64,000 nucleotides of DNA from Mycolicibacterium aurum (GTDB taxonomy: Bacteria > Actinomycetota > Actinomycetes > Mycobacteriales > Mycobacteriaceae): positions 5,704,001 to 5,768,000 of the forward strand of contig LT549889.1 in the NCBI GenBank assembly GCA_900078775.1, given 5' to 3'. This document shows, piece by piece, positions 56,623 through 64,000 of this stretch. The notes beneath the pieces were generated by a model. It was not told where the DNA came from, did no database searches, and worked only from the letters and a program-made list of their open reading frames with translations. Numbering within the stretch: the stretch's first letter is position 1; each line of letters starts with the position of its first letter. Made by a program: the position numbers and the translations under genes.

Positions 56623-57066
56623 ATGACCCAACCCACATCTGCGCCGCGTCCGGCCATCGTAAACATCGCATTCTGGCTGGTAGTCGCCGGTGCGGCGCTG
56701 CTGCTGGCGGGCGGGCTGCTGGGCCTGACCAGCGCGTTCGGCACGCCGCGCAGCGCGTTCTCACCCGACCTGTCCGACGGTGAGGTGCGCAGCATCGTCA
56801 TCATGCGCGGCGGTATCAGCGCCCTGCTGGTGCTGGTGGGGGTGGCGCTGAGCTTCCTGGCCGGGCGCGCCCGAAACGGTGATCTGCGCTTCCGCCGGTC
56901 GACGGTGTGGCTGTCGGCCTCGCTGGTGGCGCTGGTGTTCGTGCTGACGTTGATGGCGCCGTTCGCGATGACCCCGGTGGCGCTGTTCGGCATCGTGCCG
57001 GTGGCGATCGGGGCGACGCTGTTCATGCGGCCCGCCGCCTCGGACTGGTTCCTGGGGGTGCGGTGA
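56623..57066 (+). CDS. membrane protein (Rv0514-like)
   Basis: A 147-residue protein with four predicted hydrophobic segments: IAFWLVVAGAALLLAGGLLG, ISALLVLVGVALSFLAG, STVWLSASLVALVFVLTLMA and MTPVALFGIVPVAIGATLFM. No known domain. It lies 12 bp after the previous membrane gene and overlaps the next gene by 4 bp, so both are in one transcript after hemB. Confidence 0.75.
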   Translation: MTQPTSAPRPAIVNIAFWLVVAGAALLLAGGLLGLTSAFGTPRSAFSPDLSDGEVRSIVIMRGGISALLVLVGVALSFLAGRARNGDLRFRRSTVWLSASLVALVFVLTLMAPFAMTPVALFGIVPVAIGATLFMRPAASDWFLGVR

Positions 57067-57554
57067 CCGAGGGCGATACGAGCGATCAGGTGACCGCCGA
57101 AGAGGTGCTCTTCAGCGAGCCCGGCGGGTCGTGGTGGTGGCTGTTGGCCGGCCCGGCCGCCGGCGGCGCGATGATGTTGATCCAGATGTCCGGTGGGGTC
57201 GGTATCCAGCTCGGGGTGCCCGCGGCGTTCATGATCCTGGTCAGCGGTTTCCTGGCGATCCAGATCAAGGCGGCCCGGATCCACACCTCGGTGGAGCTGA
57301 CGCCCACCACGCTGCGCCAGGGCACCGAGTTCGTGCGGATCGCCGATATCGTCCGAATCTTCCCGGAGCCCAAGCGGCACGAGGCCGAGAAGTGGCAGAC
57401 CTACCGGGCCTTCGGTGAGCTCAGCGGCGTACCGCGCGGGCGCACCGGCATCGGGATCAAGTTGACCGAGGGACGTTCGGGCCAGGCCTGGGCACGTCGG
57501 CATCGCACACTGCGCGCGGCGCTGGAGCAGTTGGTCGGAGAGCCCAGCTCGTGA
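57063..57554 (+). CDS. DUF3093-like membrane protein
   Basis: A 163-residue protein. Two hydrophobic segments (SWWWLLAGPAAGGAMMLIQM and LGVPAAFMILVSGFLAIQI) are followed by a soluble domain with ELTPTTLRQGTEFVRIADIV, reminiscent of DUF3093, which has two membrane helices and a small soluble domain. Function unknown. GTG overlaps the upstream stop; the end overlaps the next GTG. It is the third of four small genes after hemB. Confidence 0.75.
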   Translation: MTEGDTSDQVTAEEVLFSEPGGSWWWLLAGPAAGGAMMLIQMSGGVGIQLGVPAAFMILVSGFLAIQIKAARIHTSVELTPTTLRQGTEFVRIADIVRIFPEPKRHEAEKWQTYRAFGELSGVPRGRTGIGIKLTEGRSGQAWARRHRTLRAALEQLVGEPSS

Positions 57555-57805
57555 CGCAGACCTCGCCGAAGGTGAAGCGCACCGCGCTGATCCAGCTGGT
57601 GGTGGCCGGCCTCGCATTCACGGGTGCGGTCGCGAGCTGGCTGGCCGCGGGTTCGCGGGAGAAGGTCCCCCCGATCATGGAGGGCCAGCCCGAGATGACG
57701 ACCATGGTCTACTACCCGCCGCTGGTCCTGCTGGCGCTGGTGTTGCTGGCCACGGCCGGCGTGCTCGCGGTGCTGGGCGTGGCGAGGTTGCGCGCCCGCC
57801 GGTAG
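57551..57805 (+). CDS. small two-helix membrane protein
   Basis: An 84-residue protein with hydrophobic segments LIQLVVAGLAFTGAVASWLA and LVLLALVLLATAGVLAVLGV and a short basic tail. The GTG start overlaps the previous stop by 4 bp (GTGA), so it is translated with it. No recognisable domain. It converges on the 13E12-family gene, 8 bp away. Confidence 0.7.
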   Translation: MTQTSPKVKRTALIQLVVAGLAFTGAVASWLAAGSREKVPPIMEGQPEMTTMVYYPPLVLLALVLLATAGVLAVLGVARLRARR

Positions 57806-57813
57806 GGCTGCCG

Positions 57814-59589
57814 TCAGAACGGTGGTGGGTCCGGGTCGCTGATGGTGGCCCGGCCAGTGGCGTGGTCGAAGTAGCCGGGTGCGGGTCGTTGGTTTGTGCG
57901 GGTGTGGTTGTTGGTGGTGTGTGCGAGGGCGAGTTCGGTGGCGTTGCGTGCGCGTTCGGCGTTGATGCGGTATTCGCGGTCTTGGGCGCGGGTGCGTTGC
58001 CGGGTGGGCATCAGGGCGTCCCGGTGGTCGTCGTGGATCAGGCTGATCGGCCGCGGTGGGGGGACGTCTGTGTGGATGTTCCAGTGTGGGAACAGGATCG
58101 CCGCGCCCGCGGTGGTGAGGTAGGTGTGTCCGGTCGGGGCGGTCCATTCTGTGCGGCCGTCGGGGTGGGCTTTCATGGTCCAGCCGTCGGGTCCGGTGCG
58201 GAATGTTTTGAGTAGGTGGTGTTCTCGACACAGCGGGCGCAGGTTGCCCGGGTGGGTGGCCCCGGCCGGCCAGGGGGTGACGTGGTCCAGATCGCAGCGG
58301 TGTGCGGGTTTGGTGCAGCCCGGGAAGCTGCAGGTCATCGATGTCATGCGGACGTATGCGGTCAGTGCGGTCGAGGGCCGGTATCGGCGTTCGGTGGGCA
58401 GGTCGGCGGCCTCGTGCAGGGGGCGGACGGTGGCGCCGGTGGCGATGAGTTCGGCGAGCATGGCGGCGGGGATGATGCCGCCGTCGAGCAGCACCCCGGT
58501 GCCCGCACCCGGGATGGTGGCGGGGCTGGTGACCGCGGGGGCGGGTTCGGCCCCGGGCTGGGCGGGTGCAGGGGTCTGGGCGGTGGGCTCAGCCGGCTCG
58601 GCGGGTGCCTGCGCAGCGGGCTCGGCCGGCTTGGCGGGTTTGGGTTCGGATTCGGCAGCGGCGGGCTCAGCGGTCCCCTCAGGATCGGGGCCATCTGGTG
58701 CCGACGCGGGTTGGGGTCCGCCGGTTCGCGCAGGCGCAGGCGCAGGGGTGGGCTGGGGCCGTGCCTGGGTGCTGGGCACCTGGTCGGTCAGCGCGTAGAT
58801 GATGACCGCGGTGGCGCGGGGGTCCTTGCCGCTGCCCTCACAGTCGGGGTTCCCGCATTGGCAGGTCAGCCGCTGCAACGACGGGCCGACGATGCCGAGG
58901 GCGCCCATGGCAGCCGAGAGACGCTCCTTCAGCGGGCGGGGATCGTTGGCGCAGACGGTGTCGGCCAGATCGGTGAGGCGTTGTTCGACGGCTTTCCGGT
59001 CGGTGGCGCGCAACCGGCCCCAGAACGACGACACCCCGTTGGGGTCGTTGCGGTCGTCGAATTCGATGTAGAGGTCCTTGGCGGCGGCCTGGGAGCGGAT
59101 CACCGCGATGGGGTCGTATTTCTCCACCCAGAAATCGACCGCCCGGATCAGGGCCGCCTCGGACAGCACCCCGTACGTGGTGGCTTCCCCGGCGATCCCG
59201 GCATCGATCAACGCCAACGCCGCACCGTCGGTGACCAGGTGGGTGCGCCAGGTGATCTCCCCGATCACCTTCGCCGATAGGGCACCGGCGGCGAACACCG
59301 CCGCGGTCTGCGGCAGGCGTTCGCGCAGCGCCACCGCGATGTACATCTGGGTGTTCGCCGCGTACGGGCTCACGTTGCACGCGGCACTGACCTGCGCTTT
59401 GGCGAACGCCCAGCCATCGATCACCTGACGAGCGGACGCCTCATCCTCGTCCTCACACTGCCGGGCAGCCACCTCGGCCACCAACGCCAACCGCTCCGCG
59501 GCGGCCATCGCCTCAGACCGGGTCGCGGCCGTCAGCGCGCAGATGAGCTCCTCATCGCTCAACGCCGCCGCCGCAACCCTATCGAACAT
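57814..59589 (-). CDS. 13E12-family protein: DUF222 with HNH nuclease domain
   Basis: A 591-residue protein of the REP13E12 family. DUF222 spans about 30-260 (ATRSEAMAAAERLALVAEVA, QCGNPDC). A Pro/Ala-rich linker of about 90 residues follows (270-360, TPAPAPARTGGPQPASA). The HNH motif at about 420-460 contains CSFPGCTKPAHRCDLDHVTP and NLRPLCREHHLLKTF. It may be a nuclease; activity is unproven. The ATG lies inside an SOS-box-like palindrome, fitting the LexA control reported for this family. Confidence 0.88.
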   Translation of the reverse strand: MFDRVAAAALSDEELICALTAATRSEAMAAAERLALVAEVAARQCEDEDEASARQVIDGWAFAKAQVSAACNVSPYAANTQMYIAVALRERLPQTAAVFAAGALSAKVIGEITWRTHLVTDGAALALIDAGIAGEATTYGVLSEAALIRAVDFWVEKYDPIAVIRSQAAAKDLYIEFDDRNDPNGVSSFWGRLRATDRKAVEQRLTDLADTVCANDPRPLKERLSAAMGALGIVGPSLQRLTCQCGNPDCEGSGKDPRATAVIIYALTDQVPSTQARPQPTPAPAPARTGGPQPASAPDGPDPEGTAEPAAAESEPKPAKPAEPAAQAPAEPAEPTAQTPAPAQPGAEPAPAVTSPATIPGAGTGVLLDGGIIPAAMLAELIATGATVRPLHEAADLPTERRYRPSTALTAYVRMTSMTCSFPGCTKPAHRCDLDHVTPWPAGATHPGNLRPLCREHHLLKTFRTGPDGWTMKAHPDGRTEWTAPTGHTYLTTAGAAILFPHWNIHTDVPPPRPISLIHDDHRDALMPTRQRTRAQDREYRINAERARNATELALAHTTNNHTRTNQRPAPGYFDHATGRATISDPDPPPF

Positions 59590-59597
59590 ACTTTCGA
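59582..59597. promoter_or_regulatory. SOS/LexA box overlapping the 13E12 start codon
   Basis: TCGAAC-ATAC-TTTCGA (59582-59597) matches the mycobacterial SOS consensus TCGAAC-N4-GTTCGA in 11 of 12 fixed bases. It includes the ATG (59587-59589 minus). LexA binding at the transcription start would repress this gene until DNA damage. Confidence 0.65.
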
Positions 59598-59677
59598 TTG
59601 TACTCGCGACACCGACAAGCGTGTGGGCCGCGCCACATCCAATTGGAACAAAGTTCGTATTCTGTAACACTGTGTCC

Positions 59678-60538
59678 ATGACGGAACTGGCAGAGAACAT
59701 GCCCGAGGCTCTTGACGACGCACTGCCACTCGGGCCCGACTCCCTGGTCTGGAAATACTTCGGTGAGAACCGGATGTACCTCATCGGTCCGCGCCCCGCC
59801 GTCCTGCAGAACATGCTGGCCGAACTCGGCCAGGGCGTGCTCGACCACTCGGTCTTCTTCTCCGATACCGCCGCCCGGGTCAAGCGCTCGCTGCCGCCGA
59901 TCTTCATGACCGTCTACGGCACCGAGGGCGACAACCGGGGCACCCAGGTCCGCGACTTCCACAAGGAGATCAAGGGCGATATGCCCGACGGGAAGCGTTA
60001 TCACGCGCTGGACCCGGAGACCTACTACTGGGCGCACGCCACCTTCGTCGAGCAGGTGCTGTACTTCGCCGACACCTTCGTCAAGCGCCTCACCGAGGCC
60101 GAGAAGGAACAGATCTACCTGGAGTCCAAGACCTGGTACCGCCGCTACGGCGTCAGCGACCGCCCGATGCCGGCCACCTATGCCGACTTCGTGGAGTACT
60201 GGGACCGGATGATGAACGAGATCCTGGTGGCGCACAAGACCGCTCAGTACGGCGTCGGCTACGTGACCAAGGGCTTCCCGTGTCCCAAGGGTGTGCATCC
60301 GCTGGCCTGGAAGGTCATCGCCCCGGTCTTCAACCCCCTCGCGGCGTTCCTCACCACCGGTGGAATGCCGCCGCAGGCCCGCGAGATGCTGAACCTGCCG
60401 TGGAGTGACCGCAAGGAGAAGGCCTACCAGGCGTTCGCCGCCTTCTGGCGGACCCGTCCGGTGAACTGGCTGTGGGATCGATTGCCAATGTCGCTGCGCT
60501 ACAACAAGTACGCTGTCCAGGGTTATGCCAACGCCTGA
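59678..60538 (+). CDS. MpaB-like oxygenase family (DUF2236) protein
   Basis: A 286-residue protein of the DUF2236/MpaB (rubber-oxygenase-like Lcp-related) family. It has SLVWKYFGENRMYLIGPRPAV, DTAARVKRSLPPIF, the likely haem or metal-binding region FHKEIKGDMPDGKRYHALDP, then YYWAHATFVEQVLYFADTFV. Actinobacterial members are often paired with a TetR regulator, as here. Substrate unknown. An ACACTGTGT palindrome (59668-59676) precedes the ATG and is a candidate TetR operator. It overlaps the TetR gene by 14 bp. Confidence 0.85.
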   Translation: MTELAENMPEALDDALPLGPDSLVWKYFGENRMYLIGPRPAVLQNMLAELGQGVLDHSVFFSDTAARVKRSLPPIFMTVYGTEGDNRGTQVRDFHKEIKGDMPDGKRYHALDPETYYWAHATFVEQVLYFADTFVKRLTEAEKEQIYLESKTWYRRYGVSDRPMPATYADFVEYWDRMMNEILVAHKTAQYGVGYVTKGFPCPKGVHPLAWKVIAPVFNPLAAFLTTGGMPPQAREMLNLPWSDRKEKAYQAFAAFWRTRPVNWLWDRLPMSLRYNKYAVQGYANA

Positions 60539-61115
60539 TGCCACGCAATCCATCCTGGATGCGGCGCTGATCGAATTCGAGCGACACGGAATCCGCCGGG
60601 TCGCGCTCGACGACGTCGCGCGCCGCGCCGGGGTCAGCAGGACCACGATCTACCGGCGCTTCGCCAACCGTGACGAGCTGGTCAGCGCCGTCATCGAGCG
60701 TGAGAACGAGGCATTGTTCGCCGATATCGCCGTCGCGCTGAAAAACGCCGGGCCGCAGTCGAACTACTACGTGGAGGCCTTCACGTTGTCGATCATGCGG
60801 TTCCGGCGGCACCGGGTACTCAACCAGATGATCGCCGAGGATCCGGCCCTGGCCCAGCAGATGCTGCACGAGCACTATGGTGCCGCGGTGCAGCGGATGG
60901 CCGCCGCGCTGCGGGTGATCTTCCCGGAGGGCTTCGCCGAGCGGATCGGCGCGCCCGCGGTCAACGACCTCGCCGACACCATCCTGCGGTACGCGGCCAT
61001 GGTGCTGTTGCTGCCGAGCGTGCAACCGGTGCAGACCGAGGACGAGGTGCGATCCTTCGCGACCAGGCATTTCCTGCCCAGCCTTCCGGCGGCGCTGCGA
61101 TCGGTACCCGCCTGA
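60525..61115 (+). CDS. TetR family regulator paired with MpaB-like gene
   Basis: A 196-residue TetR protein. The DNA-binding segment contains SILDAALIEFERHGIRRVAL, then DDVARRAGVSRTTIYRRFAN. The ligand domain has RHRVLNQMIAEDPALAQQML. It overlaps the MpaB-like gene by 14 bp, so coupled expression and autoregulation of the pair are likely. No ligand is evident. Shortly after it lies an isolated small-protein gene. Confidence 0.88.
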   Translation: MPTPDATQSILDAALIEFERHGIRRVALDDVARRAGVSRTTIYRRFANRDELVSAVIERENEALFADIAVALKNAGPQSNYYVEAFTLSIMRFRRHRVLNQMIAEDPALAQQMLHEHYGAAVQRMAAALRVIFPEGFAERIGAPAVNDLADTILRYAAMVLLLPSVQPVQTEDEVRSFATRHFLPSLPAALRSVPA

Positions 61116-61152
61116 GTGTTTCGTGGGTCACATATCCGGTCATCCGTACCCC

Positions 61153-61311
61153 ATGACTGAGACACCCGATCCCAAAGAAATCGCAGGCTACGAGGACAAC
61201 CGTCCTACATCCGTGTTGCCGGGTAGCAACGGAACGGTGAGCGGGACCGCCGTCACCGACTGGCTGGACGATGACGGAAACCCGATCTACAACAAGGACT
61301 CCAAAGAATAA
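61153..61311 (+). CDS. small acidic protein of 52 residues
   Basis: A short acidic protein MTETPDPKEIAGYEDNRPTS ... GTAVTDWLDDDGNPIYNKDS. No known domain; its polar, low-complexity character suggests an unstructured protein. It resembles small conserved mycobacterial proteins, but the family was not identified. The ATG at 61153 is preferred over an in-frame upstream ATG at 61123. Its TAA is part of the -10 (TAAGCT) of the next gene. Confidence 0.6.
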   Translation: MTETPDPKEIAGYEDNRPTSVLPGSNGTVSGTAVTDWLDDDGNPIYNKDSKE

Positions 61312-61320
61312 GCTGACCGG

Positions 61321-61815
61321 ATGACCGCAGCGTCGCAGACCAAGTTGGAGCAGACCGCCACCGCCTTCGTCGAGATGGCCCATTCCATCGTGTGGGCCTC
61401 CGTGGCCACGGTGGACGCCGACAGCAGGCCCCGCACCCGCATCCTGCATCCCATCTGGGAGTGGGACGGAACCGACCTGTTCGGCTGGGTGGCGACGGTG
61501 CCCTCGAAGGTCAAACACGAGCACCTCGCCGTGAACCCCTACGTGTCGGTCAGCTACTGGGCGACCAACCACGACACCTGCAGCGCCGACTGTCTCGTCG
61601 AATGGTATTTCGACGAGGAAACCCGAACAGCGGTGTGGGACAAGTTCCTCAACGCCCCGCCGCCGCTGGGCTACGACCCCACGATCATCCCGGGCTGGGA
61701 CTCGCCCATGTCACCGGGCTTCGCCGTCCTGCGGCTCGCGCCATACCGGTTGCGGGTCATGCCCGGCACGGTGATGACGGCCGGCCAGGGCGAGGTGCTC
61801 AGCTGGAGCGCGTGA
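61321..61815 (+). CDS. PNPOx-like flavin/F420 family protein
   Basis: A 164-residue pyridoxamine 5'-phosphate oxidase-fold protein. It shows FVEMAHSIVWASVATVDADS, RPRTRILHPIWEWDGTDLFG and AVNPYVSVSYWATNHDTCSA, the latter with a Cys pair. The fold suits FMN or F420 binding and stress roles. TAAGCT (61309-61314) lies 6 nt before the ATG, so leaderless. It converges with the nitroreductase gene, overlapping by 17 bp. Confidence 0.85.
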   Translation: MTAASQTKLEQTATAFVEMAHSIVWASVATVDADSRPRTRILHPIWEWDGTDLFGWVATVPSKVKHEHLAVNPYVSVSYWATNHDTCSADCLVEWYFDEETRTAVWDKFLNAPPPLGYDPTIIPGWDSPMSPGFAVLRLAPYRLRVMPGTVMTAGQGEVLSWSA

Positions 61816-62182
61816 GCAGCAACGCGGATCCGACTGGTGCAAGCCGCAATAGGTGCCGCCACGGCGCCTTGACCACCGCGGCGACCTCCTTCAGCGGCAC
61901 CACCCGAGGCTGCTCGACCAGCAGGCTGCGCCCGTCGATCTGCACCCGCCCCGAACCGGACGCCATCAGGTTGCGGACCCAGTCGGTCTCCGCGCCGTAG
62001 GGCAGCAGGACTGCCACACCGTCAGTGGTCGGGAACGCGGTCACCGGTGTGCGGTAATCGTTTCCGGTCTTGCGGCCGACGTGGTCGACGGCCGACCACA
62101 TCGGCACATATCCGGCGAGCGGCTCCACCAGCGGGTTGACGAATTTGCGGTTGAACTCGGCCCGTTGGCGCGCTAGCAGCAT
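61799..62182 (-). CDS. deazaflavin-dependent nitroreductase family protein (Rv0523c-like)
   Basis: A 127-residue member of the DDN/F420-binding nitroreductase family (DUF385), with VDHVGRKTGNDYRTPVTAFP and AVLLPYGAETDWVRNLMASG, then GRVQIDGRSLLVEQPRVV. These typically bind F420 and reduce quinones or nitro compounds. ATG at 62182 gives the short family length; upstream sequence is in a poor region. It faces hemL across an interval with degenerate coding. Confidence 0.85.
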   Translation of the reverse strand: MLLARQRAEFNRKFVNPLVEPLAGYVPMWSAVDHVGRKTGNDYRTPVTAFPTTDGVAVLLPYGAETDWVRNLMASGSGRVQIDGRSLLVEQPRVVPLKEVAAVVKAPWRHLLRLAPVGSALLLTRSS

Positions 62183-63022
62183 GCCCCGGATTCTAGAGCC
62201 CGCTCGGCGCCGGCGCGGGGTTGTCGCAGACATCGTGCAGCAGATTCTCGAACTGCGCCAGCATATTCCGGACGAACTCCGCACCATCGTGGCGCCATTG
62301 TCGACGACATCGACATCGACATCGACGTCGAAGACGATGCTGATTCAGATTCCGCGGCTGCTGGAACCAATAGTTCTGGGGCAGTTGGTTTTCCCGTGAT
62401 GGCAGGAAGTGATGCCCGATCGGGCTGTGGTCCGCATACCGCGGTGCCGGCGGAAACTCCGCGCTGCGACCCTCCACCGGTGCGGAGTGCAGCGCGGCCA
62501 ACTCGCGGATCGCCCCTCTCGCCCCTCTCGCCGGGCGGCGCCGCGGGTGCGGACGGTCAGCACGATATTGGGCAGGGCGGTACCCAGCGGCCGGTCCTCA
62601 CCGGTGTCAGCCCGGTCTCGATCGGCCGGTGCGCGGCCTGCGTCCGCCGGCCGTCATCAGTCGGTCGGTCAGCGAGAAGGTGGCCGGGTCGCCGAGGTCG
62701 AGCAGCCTCCGGCCGTAGCGGGGCCGCGGGCGCAGCGGCGCGCGGCCGAGACCGATCTTGACCGTGCTGCGCCAACCGGCGTCGGACAGCGCAAGATAAA
62801 CGGATCTCCGCCCCGCGAAGAGGTAGCTGAGCGGCCACAATGGGTTTCCTGACCCTGAATGGCATGGCAGGGTAAGCCAGTAAAAATGGTATCCAAGACG
62901 AGTCTCGCAGTTTGCGAAATAGCGGTTTGTGATTTGCTGTCCGAGCGATGGGCGGCCCAGCCGGAAGCGGTCCACTACACCCTGTAGTTGCCGGGGTGGC
63001 GCTGGCTGGGACACTGGGGGCC
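62183..63022. other. 840-bp region with degenerate minus-strand coding before hemL
   Basis: No intact gene. On the minus strand, protein-like segments appear in three frames: VYLALSDAGWRSTVKIGLG and TFSLTDRLMTAGGRRP (62607 and up), GTALPNIVLTVRTRGAARRE (62350 to 62570), and SPIGHHFLPSRENQLPQNYW then LLHDVCDNPAPAPSGL (62193-62450). Two or more frameshifts would be needed to join them, with the last one near a hexanucleotide repeat. Bases 62850-62960 are relatively A+T-rich and may hold the old promoter. The family is not identified. Confidence 0.4.
62305..62328 (+). repeat. hexanucleotide microsatellite (CGACAT)n
   Basis: Four units CGACAT, CGACAT, CGACAT, CGACGT in tandem. It lies within the degenerate minus-strand frame 62193-62501 and encodes Arg-Cys-like alternation there. 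Useful as a site where a slippage event could have occurred. Confidence 0.6.
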
Positions 63023-64000
63023 ATGAGTAGTACCGGTTTGTCCGTCTCGGCATCCGCGGCGCTCTTCGCCGATGCATCCGCAGTGATCCCCGGAGGGGTG
63101 AACTCGCCGGTGCGGGCGTTCAGCGCGGTCGGCGGCACGCCACGGTTCATCACCTCGGCCAACGGCTACTGGCTGACCGACGCCGACGGCAACCGCTACG
63201 TGGATCTGGTCTGCTCGTGGGGGCCGATGATCCTCGGCCACGCCCACCCGGAGATCGTCGAGGCCGTGCAGCGCGTCGCCGCCGACGGACTGTCCTTCGG
63301 CGCCCCGACCCCGGCGGAGACCGAGCTGGCCCGCGAACTCATCGACCGGGTCGGCCCGGTCGAGCGCATCCGGTTCGTCAACTCCGGCACCGAGGCGACC
63401 ATGAGCGCCATCCGGCTGGCCCGCGGGTTCACCGGCCGCCCCAAGATCATCAAGTTCTCCGGCTGCTACCACGGCCACAGTGACGCCCTGCTGGCCGACG
63501 CCGGATCCGGGGTGGCGACGCTCGGGCTGCCGTCCTCGCCCGGGGTCACCGGTGCGGCGGCCGCCGACACGATCGTGTTGCCCTACAACGACGTCGCCGC
63601 CGTGGAAGAAACCTTCGCCGCCCACGGTGAGCAGATCGCCTGTGTGATCACCGAGGCCAGCCCCGGCAACATGGGCACCGTCGCCCCGCTGCCCGGGTAC
63701 AACGCGGCACTGCGCCGGATCACCGCCGAGCACGGCTCCCTGCTGATCCTCGACGAGGTGATGACGGGCTTCCGGGTGAGCCGGGCCGGCTGGTACGGCG
63801 TCGATCCGGTCGACGCCGACCTGTTCACCTTCGGCAAGGTGATGAGCGGCGGGCTGCCCGCCGCCGCGTTCGGCGGCCGCGCCGAGGTGATGGAGCGCCT
63901 CGCGCCGCTGGGGCCGGTCTATCAGGCGGGGACGCTGTCCGGGAACCCGGTGGCCATGGCCGCCGGTCTGGCCACCCTGCGCCTGGCCGACGACACCGTC
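63023..64000 (+). CDS. hemL: glutamate-1-semialdehyde 2,1-aminomutase (cut by window edge)
   Basis: The first 326 residues of GSA aminomutase, a PLP enzyme converting glutamate semialdehyde to ALA, completing the C5 route begun by hemA. It has VIPGGVNSPVRAFSAVGGTP, DLVCSWGPMILGHAHPEIVE, the VNSGTEATMSAIRLARG block, CYHGHSD, LLILDEVMTGFRVS, and the PLP lysine in LFTFGKVMSGGLPAAAFGG. The start is ATG, with GGGGGCC before it. The C-terminus is beyond the window. Confidence 0.95.
   Translation, partial: MSSTGLSVSASAALFADASAVIPGGVNSPVRAFSAVGGTPRFITSANGYWLTDADGNRYVDLVCSWGPMILGHAHPEIVEAVQRVAADGLSFGAPTPAETELARELIDRVGPVERIRFVNSGTEATMSAIRLARGFTGRPKIIKFSGCYHGHSDALLADAGSGVATLGLPSSPGVTGAAAADTIVLPYNDVAAVEETFAAHGEQIACVITEASPGNMGTVAPLPGYNAALRRITAEHGSLLILDEVMTGFRVSRAGWYGVDPVDADLFTFGKVMSGGLPAAAFGGRAEVMERLAPLGPVYQAGTLSGNPVAMAAGLATLRLADDTV

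Noticed and set aside
1..64000. tRNA, rRNA or riboswitch genes
   Set aside because: No cloverleaf, rRNA or known riboswitch consensus was recognised by reading; a covariance-model search could overturn this.

Overview
The window is chromosomal DNA from a mycobacterium, most likely a Mycolicibacterium-type species outside the M. tuberculosis complex. The evidence is very high G+C with strong G/C third-position bias, many GTG starts, mycolic-acid methyltransferases, mycothiol synthesis (MshA), heparin-binding haemagglutinin, RamB with isocitrate lyase, and SenX3-RegX3. From about 7.8 kb to the right edge, gene order and orientation follow what I recall of M. tuberculosis H37Rv from Rv0457c to Rv0524. 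Locus equivalences given below rest on that memory and on protein content, not on a search.

Layout. 1-7.8 kb: accessory metabolism, with a partial acyl-CoA dehydrogenase, a flavin/F420-type oxidase, an SDR, an amidohydrolase, a VOC protein, a DinB-like protein, an aldehyde dehydrogenase, a PPK2 kinase and membrane proteins. 7.8-13 kb: prolyl oligopeptidase, DUF779, a mycolate cyclopropane/methyl transferase and lpdC. 13-19.4 kb: the fatty-acid/acetate module (ramB, acyl-ACP thioesterase, icl, fadB2, umaA) with putative RamB boxes. 19.4-25 kb: a second PPK2, a TetR, a DUF445 protein, an Xre regulator, hbhA, two small envelope proteins and deoC. 25-31 kb: a minus-strand cluster, then murB and an LprQ-type L,D-transpeptidase. 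31-35.4 kb: a poly-cysteine leader ORF, a ROK regulator, mshA, a YbjN-like protein and gpmA. 35.4-37.4 kb: senX3, two nested 65-bp coding repeats, and regX3. 37.4-41.4 kb: an accessory insertion carrying an integrase remnant, a CPBP protease and a NarL-type two-component pair. 41.4-50.9 kb: ppx/gppA, proC, a BldC-like regulator, the tiny ribosomal protein bS22, an epimerase, an acyltransferase, a dehydratase and serB1. 50.9-57.8 kb: a glutaredoxin-like protein, hemA-hemC-hemD-hemB and small membrane proteins. 57.8-64 kb: a 13E12-family HNH protein with an SOS-box-like start, an MpaB/TetR pair, small proteins, a degenerate stretch and hemL running off the end.

Functional themes. Carbon-source control: RamB probably acts on its own divergent promoter and on icl. 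Redox: mshA is preceded by a leaderless ORF with three tandem cysteine codons, suggesting cysteine-responsive attenuation of mycothiol synthesis. Phosphate and polyphosphate: two PPK2 kinases, Ppx/GppA and SenX3-RegX3. Tetrapyrrole synthesis: hemACDB and hemL. Many genes have a TAnnnT -10 hexamer 6-8 nt before the start codon, meaning likely leaderless transcripts. Two divergent pairs share overlapping -10 elements with identical geometry.

The most notable features are the poly-Cys leader, the coding repeats between senX3 and regX3 that copy the regX3 5' end, the post-icl repeats that copy its stop codon and hairpin, and the accessory two-component insertion. No tRNA, rRNA, CRISPR array or intact insertion sequence was seen.
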